NCBI RefSeq assembly: GCF_013386165.1
Contig: NZ_JACAOS010000033.1
Coordinates: 62,001-126,000 of the forward strand
DNA from: Pseudomonas gingeri
GTDB taxonomy: Bacteria; Pseudomonadota; Gammaproteobacteria; Pseudomonadales; Pseudomonadaceae
Direction of reading: 5' to 3'
DNA: 64,000 nt
This document shows, in pieces, positions 1 to 9,325 of this stretch. Position 1 is the first letter of the stretch; each line of letters begins with the position of its first letter. The translations under genes and the position numbers were made by a program. The notes below the pieces were generated by a model. It was not told the origin of the DNA, ran no database searches, and worked only from the letters and a program-made list of their open reading frames with translations.

Positions 1-128
1 AACTGACGGCGGCGCTCTACGCCGGCTTCGTGGTACTGGCGATCTATGGTCTGCGGGCCTGGCAACAGGACCTGAAGTCCCAGGAGCGGCAGCCCTTCCC
101 GGGGTCGAGCGGCGAGCTGATTCGTTAG
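1..128 (+). CDS. C-terminal fragment of a small membrane protein (PnuC-like?)
   Basis: Only the last 41 codons are in the window, read in the frame beginning at base 3 and ending at the TAG at 126-128. The visible part is one hydrophobic segment (LYAGFVVLAIYGL) followed by a charged, Gln-rich cytoplasmic tail. That pattern fits the last membrane helix of a small transporter; the LYAxFVxLAIYGLxxW wording resembles the C-terminus of PnuC nicotinamide-riboside transporters. This is only a resemblance over a short stretch, and any other small polytopic protein is possible. Confidence 0.4.
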   Translation, partial: LTAALYAGFVVLAIYGLRAWQQDLKSQERQPFPGSSGELIR

Positions 129-146
129 TCTAGGCGTCTGACCCGC

Positions 147-167
147 GGCGCCTGCCCACCAGGCGCC
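147..167. terminator. Perfect 8-bp hairpin after the first gene
   Basis: GGCGCCTG and CAGGCGCC form a perfect GC-rich stem around a 5-base loop, 18 bases after the stop codon of the preceding gene. No T-run follows on the + strand, so it is a terminator-like hairpin rather than a canonical intrinsic terminator. Confidence 0.4.
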
Positions 168-300
168 CAAGCCCCTCGATCACGGGTCCTCGACCCCCTG
201 GACAACCACGATTTGATCGGTTGGCGACGCCCTAAAGTTTCATGTGTCATGGTCGATACACTCCTGTACATAGAATAATTTTCTTGATTCAGGAGGTTCC

Positions 301-1890
301 ATGACAGGGATATCGTCGATTACTGCCGTGACGCTGACCCCTTCTCAGCTTGTTGCCAATCTGCCCGCCGGCCAACAGACCGCCAACACCACCGCTGCCG
401 TTTCCTCACCGGCCTCGAGCGTGATACTCGGCCAGAACAATGTGGTCGGGATCAGTACCTACAATGCCCGTGGAGCCTTGCCTAACGCCGCACTGCAACC
501 GGCCTGGGAAGGCAGTCCGCTGGACCGGGTGTCGTTCACGATGGGCGGCAACCTCGCCAGCAAGTCCAACTCCGCCCGCTTTGCCGGCCTGGGTGCGGCG
601 TTGCTGACGCAGTTGGCCGAGGGCAAGAAAAACATCTCGCAATCGGTTGTCCAGCAGTCCGGCAGCAAACCGCTCAACGCCGCCGAGCTTTCGGCCGCGC
701 AAGCCAAGCTGCACAGCGACAATGTCGACAGCGCGATCACCCTGACCCTCAAGACCGCCAGCGGTAAAACCGTGACCTTGAGCCTGTCGAACCAGGACAC
801 GGGAATGGCCGTACAGGCCCAGGTAGAGGGCGGCGACCTCACGGATCAAGAGAGTGCGGCCCTGGCCAAGATGGCCAAGGGTTTCCAGTCCGCGATCGAC
901 GGTTTGACCGCCGAGCCACCTCAGCTGAAGCTGGATGCCCTGACCCAGTTCGATTCGAAGGTATTTTCCTCGGTCGACCTGAACACCAAGCTCAAGATTG
1001 ACGACAACAACACCCAGACCCTGGTGTTCCACGCCGACAACCAGCAACGCTCGGTGAAAATGAGCGGCCCTTCGGGTGATCTGCAACTGTCCGTGGACCT
1101 GAAGAACCAGGCGATTCTCGGCAATGCCAGCCAACAGGCCAAGGCGCTGCAAAGCTACCTCAAGCAGATCGATGCCGCCGCCGCTCGGGGTCACGCCGAC
1201 CGCGATATGATGTCGATGTTCAAGGATGCGTTCTCCTCCCTGAACAGCAACTATCCCGCCACCCGGGCAACCTCCACGCCGGCAACCGTCAATCCACTTG
1301 CACCGACCAATCTCGACCGCAACCTGTTGACCGGCTTGGCGGACTTCTCCGCGTCGATGACGCAGAAAAGCGAGGCAAGCAACCCGATGCGTCCCCTCGA
1401 GCGGGATACCTTTGCTTACAACGTGTCCCAAACCACTCAACTCAAGGGCAGCGATCCGCAGAACCGCTCCATTGAGCAGCACCAGCAATCGAGCCTGAAC
1501 GCCAGCTTTCACCAGTCACTGTCCGGCCAAAAGCTGCGGCTGACCACCAATGCCGATTCGCAGAACTACCTGTTCTACCAGATCGCCGACACCGCCGACA
1601 GCCAGACCAGCATCGGTTACAAAGACGGTGAATTGACCAATGCGTCGGTGACCCAGTCGGCCAGCCAATCCACCCATATTGCCAAATACGTGATGGGCCG
1701 CCTGGTGGATCAGACATCGACACCGGTCAACACATCGAAAACCCAGAGTTTCCTGGACGTGCTGGAAAGGAGCCTGCACCCCGACCAGGATGACAAGACG
1801 TCAACAGGCGCTGCGCGCTTGAAAGAACTCCTGGCTGGCCTTCAGGACAAGGTACTGCTGGATTCGTACCCGAAAAAGCTCAACAGCTGA
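301..1890 (+). CDS. Conserved-looking Pseudomonas protein of unknown function, 529 aa
   Basis: The start is well supported: AGGAGG at 291-296 lies four bases before the ATG. The protein is Ser/Ala/Thr/Gln/Asn-rich, has no cysteine, and shows no classical signal peptide or membrane segment. Its first ~60 residues are low-complexity and polar, followed by mixed segments with alternating hydrophobic strands around residues 145-290, then a polar second half. This composition resembles flagellar, surface or type I/III-exported proteins, but I see no RTX repeats, flagellin motifs or catalytic signature. I have seen proteins with similar openings in Pseudomonas genomes under uninformative or misleading enzyme names, so no enzymatic role should be assumed. 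It stands alone, with a clear gap on both sides. Confidence 0.75.
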   Translation: MTGISSITAVTLTPSQLVANLPAGQQTANTTAAVSSPASSVILGQNNVVGISTYNARGALPNAALQPAWEGSPLDRVSFTMGGNLASKSNSARFAGLGAALLTQLAEGKKNISQSVVQQSGSKPLNAAELSAAQAKLHSDNVDSAITLTLKTASGKTVTLSLSNQDTGMAVQAQVEGGDLTDQESAALAKMAKGFQSAIDGLTAEPPQLKLDALTQFDSKVFSSVDLNTKLKIDDNNTQTLVFHADNQQRSVKMSGPSGDLQLSVDLKNQAILGNASQQAKALQSYLKQIDAAAARGHADRDMMSMFKDAFSSLNSNYPATRATSTPATVNPLAPTNLDRNLLTGLADFSASMTQKSEASNPMRPLERDTFAYNVSQTTQLKGSDPQNRSIEQHQQSSLNASFHQSLSGQKLRLTTNADSQNYLFYQIADTADSQTSIGYKDGELTNASVTQSASQSTHIAKYVMGRLVDQTSTPVNTSKTQSFLDVLERSLHPDQDDKTSTGAARLKELLAGLQDKVLLDSYPKKLNS

Positions 1891-1973
1891 CCCTGACAGT
1901 TCGTCGGTTCGCTGCCGCGCTTAGTGGTAAGGTTGGCGCATAGATATCGCCCCCTTAACCCGGATAGACGAAT

Positions 1974-2459
1974 ATGAAAAAATTCACATTCAAAGCGGCC
2001 ATGCCGGCCGTGTTGATGCTGGCTGTCCTCGGCGCTTCCTTCTCGGCACCGACGATGGCGGCGAGCAGCTCCGACGCCGTCTCACAGGCGGCCGCCCGTC
2101 ACGCCAGGAAATATGAAGACCTGGTCGAAAAACGGATCAACGAACTCCACGCCAAACTGAAGATCACCGACAAACAGTCCGTCCAGTGGGAGGCCTATGC
2201 GAAAACCATGCGTGAGAATGCACATGGCACCGATAAAGCCTACCTGGATCAGGCACAGAAACTCCCATCGTTAAATGCCGACGACGCGATGCAGTCCTAT
2301 GCCAGGCTGGCCCAGATGCACGCAGGCAATCTGCAGAGACTTGCCACTTCGTTCAGCGCGCTGTACGGCACACTTTCCGCCGATCAGAAAAAGACCGCCG
2401 ATAAACTGTTTCGCAGTGAGCGCGGGGAACGGCACGAAGTCGCGGATAGATTTCATTGA
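1974..2459 (+). CDS. Spy/CpxP-family periplasmic protein
   Basis: 161 aa. A Sec signal peptide is clear: KK near the N-terminus, a hydrophobic core (AVLMLAVLGASF) and an AxA-like cleavage site near residue 29 (PTMA/AS). The mature part is helical and charged, with two LTxxQ-type signatures (LKITDKQ near residue 63 and LSADQKK near 137), the hallmark of the Spy/CpxP family (ATP-independent periplasmic chaperones and envelope-stress sensors). It is a single gene with no two-component partner next to it, so a Cpx-like regulatory role cannot be inferred. The His/Arg-rich C-terminus could bind metal, but that is speculative. Confidence 0.75.
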   Translation: MKKFTFKAAMPAVLMLAVLGASFSAPTMAASSSDAVSQAAARHARKYEDLVEKRINELHAKLKITDKQSVQWEAYAKTMRENAHGTDKAYLDQAQKLPSLNADDAMQSYARLAQMHAGNLQRLATSFSALYGTLSADQKKTADKLFRSERGERHEVADRFH

Positions 2460-2747
2460 TGCGCCGTGTGTTGTGCACTATTGAACAGCCAAAGGGCCAT
2501 GGCTATCCAAGGATTGACTGAAAACCGCGATGCCGATCAGTTGCGCTCAATACATTAGGCCCGGGACTACAGGGCCCGGCGAAGTATCTGACTATCTCAC
2601 CCAGTAGGTTTGAGTCCACCATCGGGACTATGAATCACTGTCGTCGATGCCCTCGCCGACTGGCCAATGGAATGCCCAGTCCCCACACCGTCATACACCT
2701 TCGATATCAGGTGGGACTCCAGGCAGTTGTCACCTGCAGGAGAGACA

Positions 2748-3182
2748 ATGACACTCGCCCTTACGTTCTACGACGCGCTGACCACTGTCAGCATTCCATC
2801 AGAAAAAGCCAAGGCGGTTGTACAGGCCTGGGAGGCTGAAGTGGAAGATCTCGCATCGAAATCCGACCTAAAACAAGTGGAAACCCATTTAACGTATTCA
2901 ATCACCGCGCTAGGTGATGAACTTCGCTCATCGATCAAGGAGCTGCAATCCTCTCTCCGGGAACAGGGCGTCGAGCTGAGAGCGGAACTCAAGGAACAGC
3001 GGGCCGAGTTCCGCGCCGAACTCAAGGAACAACGAGCCGAGTTCCGCGCTGAGCTCAAGGAACAACGGGCCGAGCAACGCTCTTCTACCCGGGTCTTGCA
3101 ATGGAGTATCGGCGTGACCTTTCTCTGCGTCGCGGCACCCTTTATCAAGAATGCGTTCGAGCTGTTGGCCACGTTGTACTGA
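2748..3182 (+). CDS. Small coiled-coil protein with C-terminal membrane anchor
   Basis: I chose ATG 2748 because AGGAGA (2738-2743) precedes it and the earlier in-frame ATG at 2667 has no ribosome-binding site. The product is 144 aa: a short globular start, then a long charged coiled coil (residues ~40-115) containing three near-identical 11-residue units ELKEQRAEFRA, and one C-terminal membrane helix (SIGVTFLCVAAPFI). The layout resembles the DUF1640/CCDC90-type family of membrane-anchored coiled coils, but the assignment is tentative and no function is implied. No operon partner is visible. Confidence 0.7.
   Translation: MTLALTFYDALTTVSIPSEKAKAVVQAWEAEVEDLASKSDLKQVETHLTYSITALGDELRSSIKELQSSLREQGVELRAELKEQRAEFRAELKEQRAEFRAELKEQRAEQRSSTRVLQWSIGVTFLCVAAPFIKNAFELLATLY
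2985..3080 (+). repeat. 33-bp in-frame tandem repeat (three copies)
   Basis: Units start at 2985, 3018 and 3051, each beginning GA(A/G)CTCAAGGAACA. Each encodes ELKEQRAEFRA, and the third copy degenerates after AEQR. Copies differ mostly at synonymous third positions, so the repeat appears selected at protein level. The repeat length (11 codons) matches a hendecad coiled coil and could vary in number between strains. Confidence 0.85.
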
Positions 3183-3287
3183 CCGGCTGCGCTGGGTCAG
3201 CCTGGATAGCGGCCCGATGAAATGAAAAGGCTTGCCCAAGAGAATTCACTTGACTTACCGGTCATTAAATCTGCAATTAGTCTTCTG

Positions 3288-3313
3288 CCGGGCATCAACA
3301 CCTTGATACCCGG
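3288..3313. promoter_or_regulatory. Imperfect inverted repeat upstream of the efflux operon
   Basis: CCGGG-C-ATCAA and TTGAT-A-CCCGG pair around a CACC loop with a single mismatch. It lies about 105 bases upstream of the outer-membrane factor gene and about 105 bases after the preceding stop. With no T-run it could be either an operator for the efflux operon or a weak terminator of the upstream gene. Confidence 0.35.
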
Positions 3314-3417
3314 TGATGCCCTCCTCCCAATGTTTGAGCATAAATGATCGTTCAAGGAGGCAAAGAGCATAGGTTTGATCTATTCATAAACTAACTAATT
3401 GACTCATCAGAGAGCCC

Positions 3418-4944
3418 ATGGACGAGCAATCCCAGCAGCAGGTGACTTCTCGCATCTGGCAGGTTCTCGCCCCTGCCAGTGTGCTTTGCCTTGCCCTGCT
3501 TACGGGCTGCGCCGTGGGCCCGGACTTTGCTCGGCCCAGTGTGGCTAAAAATGCCAGCTATTCGCCGGAAAAACTCGCAACCACAACCGCCTCAGCCGAC
3601 GTGTCAGCAGGCGGCGCTGCGCAAAAACTGGTCGAGGGCATGGACATCCCCGGCCAATGGTGGACGCTGTTCCGCTCGCCGGCACTGAATGCCCTGGTGG
3701 AAGAGGCGCTGAAAGCCAATGCGGATGTGGCCGCCGCCCAAGCGGCCCTGCATCAGGCCAACGAACTGCTCTACGCCGAACAGGCTTCGCTGTTTCCCTC
3801 CGTGAGTGGCGGCACATCACGGACTCGGGAGTTGCCCTCGGCGGTCACGACCTTTGGCGCGCCCTCGCAGATTTTCACCGTCAACTCCGCGTCGCTGAGC
3901 GTCTCCTACGCCCCGGACGTTTTCGGCGGAACCCGGCGCCAGATCGAGTCGTCCGCAGCGCAGGCCGAGTATGAGCGTTACCAGCTGGAAGCGACTTACC
4001 TCACGCTGACCTCGAATGTCGTCAATACAGCCGTGACCCTGGCGTCCCTGCGCGATCAGGTAGCAGCCACCGAGGCAATCATTCGGTTGCAGAGCGACCA
4101 GCTTGAACTCCTGCGGTCGCAACGTCGTCTAGGGGCGATTGCCAATACCGACGTGCTCACGCAACAAGCGGCACTCGCCCAAACCCGCGCGACATTGCCG
4201 CCCCTGCAAAAACAGCTCGCCCAGACCCGCAATCAGCTGATGGCCTATCTCGGTCGCTTTCCGAATCAGGATCAGGGGGAAAACTTCGATCTGGCCTCCC
4301 TCCATCTGCCAGAGCAACTGCCGGTCAGCCTGCCGTCGACCATCGTTGAGCAGCGCCCGGATGTGCGCTCCGCCGAAGCGCAACTGCATCAGGCCAGCGC
4401 CAATATCGGCGTAGCCATCGCCAATCAACTGCCGCAATTCAGCATCACCGGATCCCTGGGCTCCGCTGCGTTGGGTGGCACCCGGCTGTTTTCGGCAGGC
4501 ACGGGGTTCTGGAGCCTCGCCGGATCGGTCAGCCAGACGCTCTTTGACGCAGGCGCCCTTGAGCATCGCAAGCGGGCCGCCGTGGCTGCCTATGACGAAT
4601 CCGCCGCACGTTATCGCAGCACCGTGATCGCCGCCTTCCAGGATATCGCCAATGCACTCAGGGCACTGCAAGCGGACGCCGAGACCCTCAACCAGCAGGT
4701 TCAGGCCGAACAGGCTGCCCGCGAAAGCCTGGAGCTGGCCCAGGCCCAGTTCCGCCTGGGCGCCGTGGGTTATCTGAGTCTGCTGACAGCGCAACAGACC
4801 TATCAGAACGCGGTACTCACCCGCGTCAAGGTGCAGAGCACGCGTTATAGCGACACCACCGCCCTGTTCCAGGCACTGGGTGGTGGCTGGTGGAACCGAA
4901 CCGATGTGGCCCCTGCCTCCGTGGGAAGCCCCGACCGCTATTGA
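3418..4944 (+). CDS. RND efflux outer-membrane factor, NodT/OprM-type lipoprotein
   Basis: 508 aa. A lipoprotein signal ends in the lipobox LLTGC (Cys near residue 31), followed by AVGPDFARP, a typical start of mature OprM-like channels. Two OEP repeats are visible: the first contains NALVEEALKANADVAAAQAAL, and the second contains VEQRPDVRSAEAQLHQA and later FQDIANAL. The trimeric family forms the outer-membrane duct of tripartite pumps. It is the first gene of a three-gene operon; 17 bases separate it from the membrane fusion protein gene. Having the channel gene first is less common than the MFP-RND-OMF order. The substrate is unknown. Confidence 0.93.
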   Translation: MDEQSQQQVTSRIWQVLAPASVLCLALLTGCAVGPDFARPSVAKNASYSPEKLATTTASADVSAGGAAQKLVEGMDIPGQWWTLFRSPALNALVEEALKANADVAAAQAALHQANELLYAEQASLFPSVSGGTSRTRELPSAVTTFGAPSQIFTVNSASLSVSYAPDVFGGTRRQIESSAAQAEYERYQLEATYLTLTSNVVNTAVTLASLRDQVAATEAIIRLQSDQLELLRSQRRLGAIANTDVLTQQAALAQTRATLPPLQKQLAQTRNQLMAYLGRFPNQDQGENFDLASLHLPEQLPVSLPSTIVEQRPDVRSAEAQLHQASANIGVAIANQLPQFSITGSLGSAALGGTRLFSAGTGFWSLAGSVSQTLFDAGALEHRKRAAVAAYDESAARYRSTVIAAFQDIANALRALQADAETLNQQVQAEQAARESLELAQAQFRLGAVGYLSLLTAQQTYQNAVLTRVKVQSTRYSDTTALFQALGGGWWNRTDVAPASVGSPDRY

Positions 4945-4961
4945 AACAGTGAGAAAAAACC

Positions 4962-6155
4962 ATGGCCGACGCCAAGACCGTCTCTTCTCCCTCCTCCCAG
5001 CCGGCTGAACCGGGTGGGGCACGCAAGCGACGGCTGCTTAAACCCATGCTCACCATGATTGCGGTGGTCCTGGTGATCGTTGCGATCATTGCCGGCGTGA
5101 AATTCACCCAGATATCAAAGCTGATCGCCCAGGGCAAACTGCCTCTACCGCCGGCCGTGGTGACAGCTATGCGCGTCGAATTTGCCGATTGGCAGCCCAG
5201 CGTTTCCGCCGTGGGATCGATAAAGGCCGTGCGGGGTGTCGATGTCACCACCGAGGTCGGCGGTATCGTTCGCACCCTCGGTTTCAAACCGGGCCAGGAG
5301 GTGGCGGCCGGGGACCTGCTCGTCCAGTTGAATGCGGACTCGGACATCGCCCAGTTGCACTCGCTCGAAGCCACCGCCAACCTGGCGGTAACGGTCCTCA
5401 AACGTGATAAGGCGCAACTGGCGGTGAGCGCCGTGTCCCAGGCGCTGGTCGAGGCGGACAGCGCCGACTTGAAAGCCAAAGTGGCGGCGGCAGAACAGCA
5501 ACGGGCGCTGGTGGCGAAGAAAACCATCCGCGCGCCCTTTGCGGGAAAGATCGGGATTACCAGTGTCAATCCCGGCCAATTCCTCAATCCCGGCGACAAG
5601 ATCGCGACCCTGCAAACGTTCAATCCCATCTACATCGACTTTAACGTACCGCAAGCCCAGGTGGCGGCGGTGACCCTCGGGCAAGCCGTCGCGGTCACGG
5701 CCAGCGGCCTGCCCAAGCAGACCTTCGCCGGCAAGATCACCGCCATCGACACCAAGTTCGATCCGACCACACGTAACGTCCTGGTTGAAGCCACCGTCGA
5801 CAACCCCAAGCAAAACCTGGTGCCCGGCATGTTTGCCCAGGCCGTCGTGGAGTCCGGCGCCAAGCAGCGCTACCTCACCGTTCCACAAACCTCCGTCACC
5901 TATAACCCTTATGGGACGACGGTGTTCATCGCGGTCCAGAAGAGCGACCAGGACAAGGATGTGCTCACCGCGCAGCAGACCTTCATCGAAACCGGGCCGA
6001 CCCGTGGCGATCAGGTGGCCATCGTGTCCGGCGTCAAGGAAGGCGATCAGGTGATCACAAGTGGCCAGATGAAGCTCAAGAACGGCTCACCGGTAAAAGT
6101 CGACAACCAGAGCGTGCCCTTGAACGATGCGGCGCCCAAGCCGCAAGAACAATAG
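4962..6155 (+). CDS. RND efflux periplasmic adaptor (HlyD/AcrA-type membrane fusion protein)
   Basis: 397 aa. An N-terminal membrane anchor (residues ~27-46, PMLTMIAVVLVIVAIIAGV) is followed by the lipoyl/barrel-sandwich region, an alpha-helical hairpin (HSLEATANL ... AAAEQQRALV), the second lipoyl half (KKTIRAPFAGKIGI, a near-consensus motif) and beta-barrel/membrane-proximal domains. It lacks a lipobox, so it is anchored by its helix rather than by lipid. It bridges the outer-membrane channel encoded upstream and the permease encoded 12 bases downstream. No dedicated regulator lies next to the operon. Confidence 0.93.
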   Translation: MADAKTVSSPSSQPAEPGGARKRRLLKPMLTMIAVVLVIVAIIAGVKFTQISKLIAQGKLPLPPAVVTAMRVEFADWQPSVSAVGSIKAVRGVDVTTEVGGIVRTLGFKPGQEVAAGDLLVQLNADSDIAQLHSLEATANLAVTVLKRDKAQLAVSAVSQALVEADSADLKAKVAAAEQQRALVAKKTIRAPFAGKIGITSVNPGQFLNPGDKIATLQTFNPIYIDFNVPQAQVAAVTLGQAVAVTASGLPKQTFAGKITAIDTKFDPTTRNVLVEATVDNPKQNLVPGMFAQAVVESGAKQRYLTVPQTSVTYNPYGTTVFIAVQKSDQDKDVLTAQQTFIETGPTRGDQVAIVSGVKEGDQVITSGQMKLKNGSPVKVDNQSVPLNDAAPKPQEQ

Positions 6156-6167
6156 GTCTCCGCGCCC

Positions 6168-9100
6168 ATGAAGCTCACCGACATCTTCATCAAGCGACCG
6201 GTCTGGGCCGTGGTCATCTCGCTGTTTATCCTGATACTGGGGCTGCGCTCGATCTTCGGGCTGCCGGTCAACCAGTGGCCGCGTACCGAAAACACCGTGG
6301 TCACCATCAGCACCAGCTATTACGGGGCGGACGCGGCCACCGTGGCCGGCTTTATCACGCAACCGCTCGAATCGGCCATTGCCCAGGCGCAGGGCATTGA
6401 TTACCTGGCGTCTTCGAGCATTACCGGGGTCTCGACCATTACCGCGACGCTGCGGCTCAACTACGAGGCCAGCAAGGCGCTGACGGAGATCAACACCCAG
6501 GTCAACTCGGTCAAGAACCAGCTGCCGGCGCAGGCCCAGGAGCCGGTGCTCACGGTCGCCGTCGGGCAGACCACGGACGCCATGTACCTGGGCTTCTACA
6601 GTGACGTCCTGCCCACCAACAACATCACCGATTACCTGTTACGGGTCGTCAAGCCCAAGCTCGACTCCCTTGAAGGCGTACAGACCGCCGAGATTCTCGG
6701 CGGACGCCAATTCGCCATGCGTGCCTGGCTGGACCCCGGCAAGCTGGCCGCCCACAACGTTTCGGCGCAGGACGTTTCCACCGCCTTGGCCAACAACAAC
6801 TACCTGTCCGCCCTGGGTTCGACCAAAGGGCAGATGGTGACGGTCGACCTGACCGCCGGCACCGACCTGCACACCGTGGATGAATTCAAACAGCTGGTCA
6901 TCAAGCAGAACGGCGACGCACTGGTGCACCTGGAAGATGTAGCGACGGTCACCCTGGGGGCGGAGAACTACAACACCAGCGTGGCGTTCTCCGGTAAACG
7001 CTCGGTGTTCATCGGCATCAAGACCGCCCCGAATGCCAATATCCTGACCGTCGCCGCCGATGTCAGAAAGGCCTTCCCCGATCTGCAATCGCAACTGCCG
7101 AGCGGCGTCAGGGGGGAAATCGTCTACGACTCCACGGAGTTCATCAACACCTCGATCTACGAGGTGGTGAAGACCCTCGTTGAAGCCATGATCATCGTCT
7201 CGATCGTGATCTATCTGTTCCTCGGCTCATTTCGCGCGGTGATCGTGCCACTGGTGGCGATACCGCTGTCGTTGGTCGGGACTTTTTTCATCATGTTCCT
7301 GCTGGGGTACTCGATCAATCTGCTGACCCTGCTGGCCCTGGTATTGGCCATCGGCCTGGTGGTCGATGACGCGATCATCGTGGTGGAAAACGTCGACCGC
7401 CATATCAAGGAAGAAGGCAAAGGGGTCATGGAGGCCGCCATGATCGCGGCCAGGGAACTCGGCGGCCCGATTCTCGCCATGACGGTGGTGTTGATTGCCG
7501 CGTACGTGCCCATCGGCTTGCGCAGCGGTCTCACCGGTGCGCTGTTCAAGGAGTTCTGTTTCTCATTGGCCGGCGCCGTGACCGTGTCCGCCGTGGTGGC
7601 GTTGAGCCTGTCGCCGATGATGACTTCGCGACTGTTCAAGCCAGGGCAGGAAGAGGGTCGATTTGCCCGCCTGCTGGATCGTTATTTCGACCGGCTACGC
7701 CACGGCTACCATCGGATACTGTCAGCCGGACTCAATAGCTGGCCGGTCCTGGTCACCTTTGGTTTTATCCTGTTCCTGCTGGTGGCCGCCAGTGGCATGA
7801 CCGCCAAGAGCGAGCTGTCGCCCACCGAAGACCAGGGACTGGTGTTCATGCAGATCCAGGGCGCCTCGACAGCCTCGCCGCAGCAGATGGAACGGCTGGC
7901 GGACCAGGCTTTCCAGATTTCGAAAACCGAGCCTGAGTACGCACAGATGTTCCAGCTTACCGGGGTCCCCTCGCTCAATCAGGGACTCGGCGGCGTGCTG
8001 CTCAAGCCCTGGGGGCAGCGAACTCGCTCCCAGGCAGAATTGATCCTGGACCTGCAACAGAAGTGGAACCAGGTGGCCGGCGCCAAGCTGGCGGCCTTTC
8101 CGCTGCCGTCGCTACCCGGTGCCCAAGGCTTGCCGGTACAGTTTGTCATTACCACCACCGAGTCCGTCGAAAACTTGAATGAGGTGGCCCAGGCGGTCAT
8201 GGCCGAGGCCCAGAAACAAAAGCTGTTCTGGTTCGCCGACCTGGACCTGAAGATCGACAAGCCGCAGGCCAAGCTGATCGTGGACCGAGACAAGATCGCC
8301 GCCCTCGGCATGACCCAGGCCGACGTCGGTGCAGCCCTATCGGCAGCGCTGGGCGGGAATTACGTGAACTATTTCTCCACCGCCGGGCGCTCCTACAAAG
8401 TCATTCCCCAGGTACTGCAGGTTGACCGTCTCAACCCCGATCAAATTCTCGACTACTACATTCGCACGCCCTCCGGCGCCATGATCCAGGCGCGTACGGT
8501 GGCGCATATCGAAACCTCGACGCAAGCGGAGTCGATCAACCACTTCCAGCAACTCAACTCGGTCACCCTTTCCGGCGTGAGTGGCGTTTCCCAGGGCGAA
8601 CTGCTGGCGAAACTGAACACCATCCTCAACAACGTCGCCCCTTCGGGATATACCTCCGATGCGTCGGGTGAGTCGCGTCAGTTCGTCCAGGAGTCGGGCG
8701 GATTTGTCGGCCTCTTGCTGTTCTCCATCCTGATCGTCTACCTGGCGCTGGCCTTCCAGTTCGAGAGCTACCGCGATCCCGTGGTGATCCTGTTTTCGGT
8801 GCCGCCTGCGCTCTTCGGCGCACTGGCGTTCATCACCATGGGCTTCGCCTCGATCAACGTGTACACCCAGGTGGGGCTGGTGACCCTGCTCGGGCTTATC
8901 ACCAAGCACGGGATTCTGATCGTGCAGTTTGCCAACGAACTGCAGCGCGCCGGTCGCAGCAAGCGCGAGGCCATCGAAGAAGCCGCTGAGGTACGCTTGC
9001 GACCGATCCTGATGACCACCGCGGCCATGGTCTTGGGCGTGGTGCCGCTGGTCTGGGCCTCCGGTGCCGGCGCGGCCGGACGTCACGACATGGGCCTGGT

Positions 9101-9227
9101 GATCTTCGCCGGCCTCTCCATCGGCACCCTGCTGACGCTGTTCATGGTGCCGGCCATGTACATGTTCATTGGCACCACTCACCATCAGGAGGCGCCCGAG
9201 CAGCCGTTGTCGACTCCTGTGGCGTGA
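6168..9227 (+). CDS. RND multidrug efflux permease (HAE1-type)
   Basis: 1019 aa, typical for HAE1 transporters. The N-terminus (FIKRPVWAVVISLFI) is the first membrane helix. TM4 contains the proton-relay motif LVVDDAIIVVENV with the two adjacent aspartates near residues 402-403. Two large periplasmic loops and the duplicated 12-helix layout are evident. The partner proteins are encoded directly upstream and probably translationally coupled. The sequence resembles MexI/MexQ-like pumps in general, but I cannot assign a specific symbol or substrate. Drugs, solvents or endogenous metabolites are all possible; the NRPS cluster is more than 42 kb away, so a link to it is not indicated. Confidence 0.93.
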   Translation: MKLTDIFIKRPVWAVVISLFILILGLRSIFGLPVNQWPRTENTVVTISTSYYGADAATVAGFITQPLESAIAQAQGIDYLASSSITGVSTITATLRLNYEASKALTEINTQVNSVKNQLPAQAQEPVLTVAVGQTTDAMYLGFYSDVLPTNNITDYLLRVVKPKLDSLEGVQTAEILGGRQFAMRAWLDPGKLAAHNVSAQDVSTALANNNYLSALGSTKGQMVTVDLTAGTDLHTVDEFKQLVIKQNGDALVHLEDVATVTLGAENYNTSVAFSGKRSVFIGIKTAPNANILTVAADVRKAFPDLQSQLPSGVRGEIVYDSTEFINTSIYEVVKTLVEAMIIVSIVIYLFLGSFRAVIVPLVAIPLSLVGTFFIMFLLGYSINLLTLLALVLAIGLVVDDAIIVVENVDRHIKEEGKGVMEAAMIAARELGGPILAMTVVLIAAYVPIGLRSGLTGALFKEFCFSLAGAVTVSAVVALSLSPMMTSRLFKPGQEEGRFARLLDRYFDRLRHGYHRILSAGLNSWPVLVTFGFILFLLVAASGMTAKSELSPTEDQGLVFMQIQGASTASPQQMERLADQAFQISKTEPEYAQMFQLTGVPSLNQGLGGVLLKPWGQRTRSQAELILDLQQKWNQVAGAKLAAFPLPSLPGAQGLPVQFVITTTESVENLNEVAQAVMAEAQKQKLFWFADLDLKIDKPQAKLIVDRDKIAALGMTQADVGAALSAALGGNYVNYFSTAGRSYKVIPQVLQVDRLNPDQILDYYIRTPSGAMIQARTVAHIETSTQAESINHFQQLNSVTLSGVSGVSQGELLAKLNTILNNVAPSGYTSDASGESRQFVQESGGFVGLLLFSILIVYLALAFQFESYRDPVVILFSVPPALFGALAFITMGFASINVYTQVGLVTLLGLITKHGILIVQFANELQRAGRSKREAIEEAAEVRLRPILMTTAAMVLGVVPLVWASGAGAAGRHDMGLVIFAGLSIGTLLTLFMVPAMYMFIGTTHHQEAPEQPLSTPVA

Positions 9228-9325
9228 CGCTCCTGCTGCGTATTGCCAGGGCAGTCGAGGTAGACTTCGACGTTTACGGCGAGCACCGGATGGCTCGCCG
9301 AGCCCCGGGAGCGAGATCGTTGACG

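Noticed and set aside
2630..2839. 69-codon + strand frame before the coiled-coil gene
   Set aside because: Basic, Cys-rich, lacks a start signal and overlaps the real gene in another frame.
4129..5022. 297-codon antisense frame opposite the outer-membrane factor gene
   Set aside because: No start signal, no family pattern, and overlaps a strong gene entirely.
3418..9227. The RND pump as the export system of the NRPS product
   Set aside because: More than 42 kb separate them and no shared regulatory motif was found.
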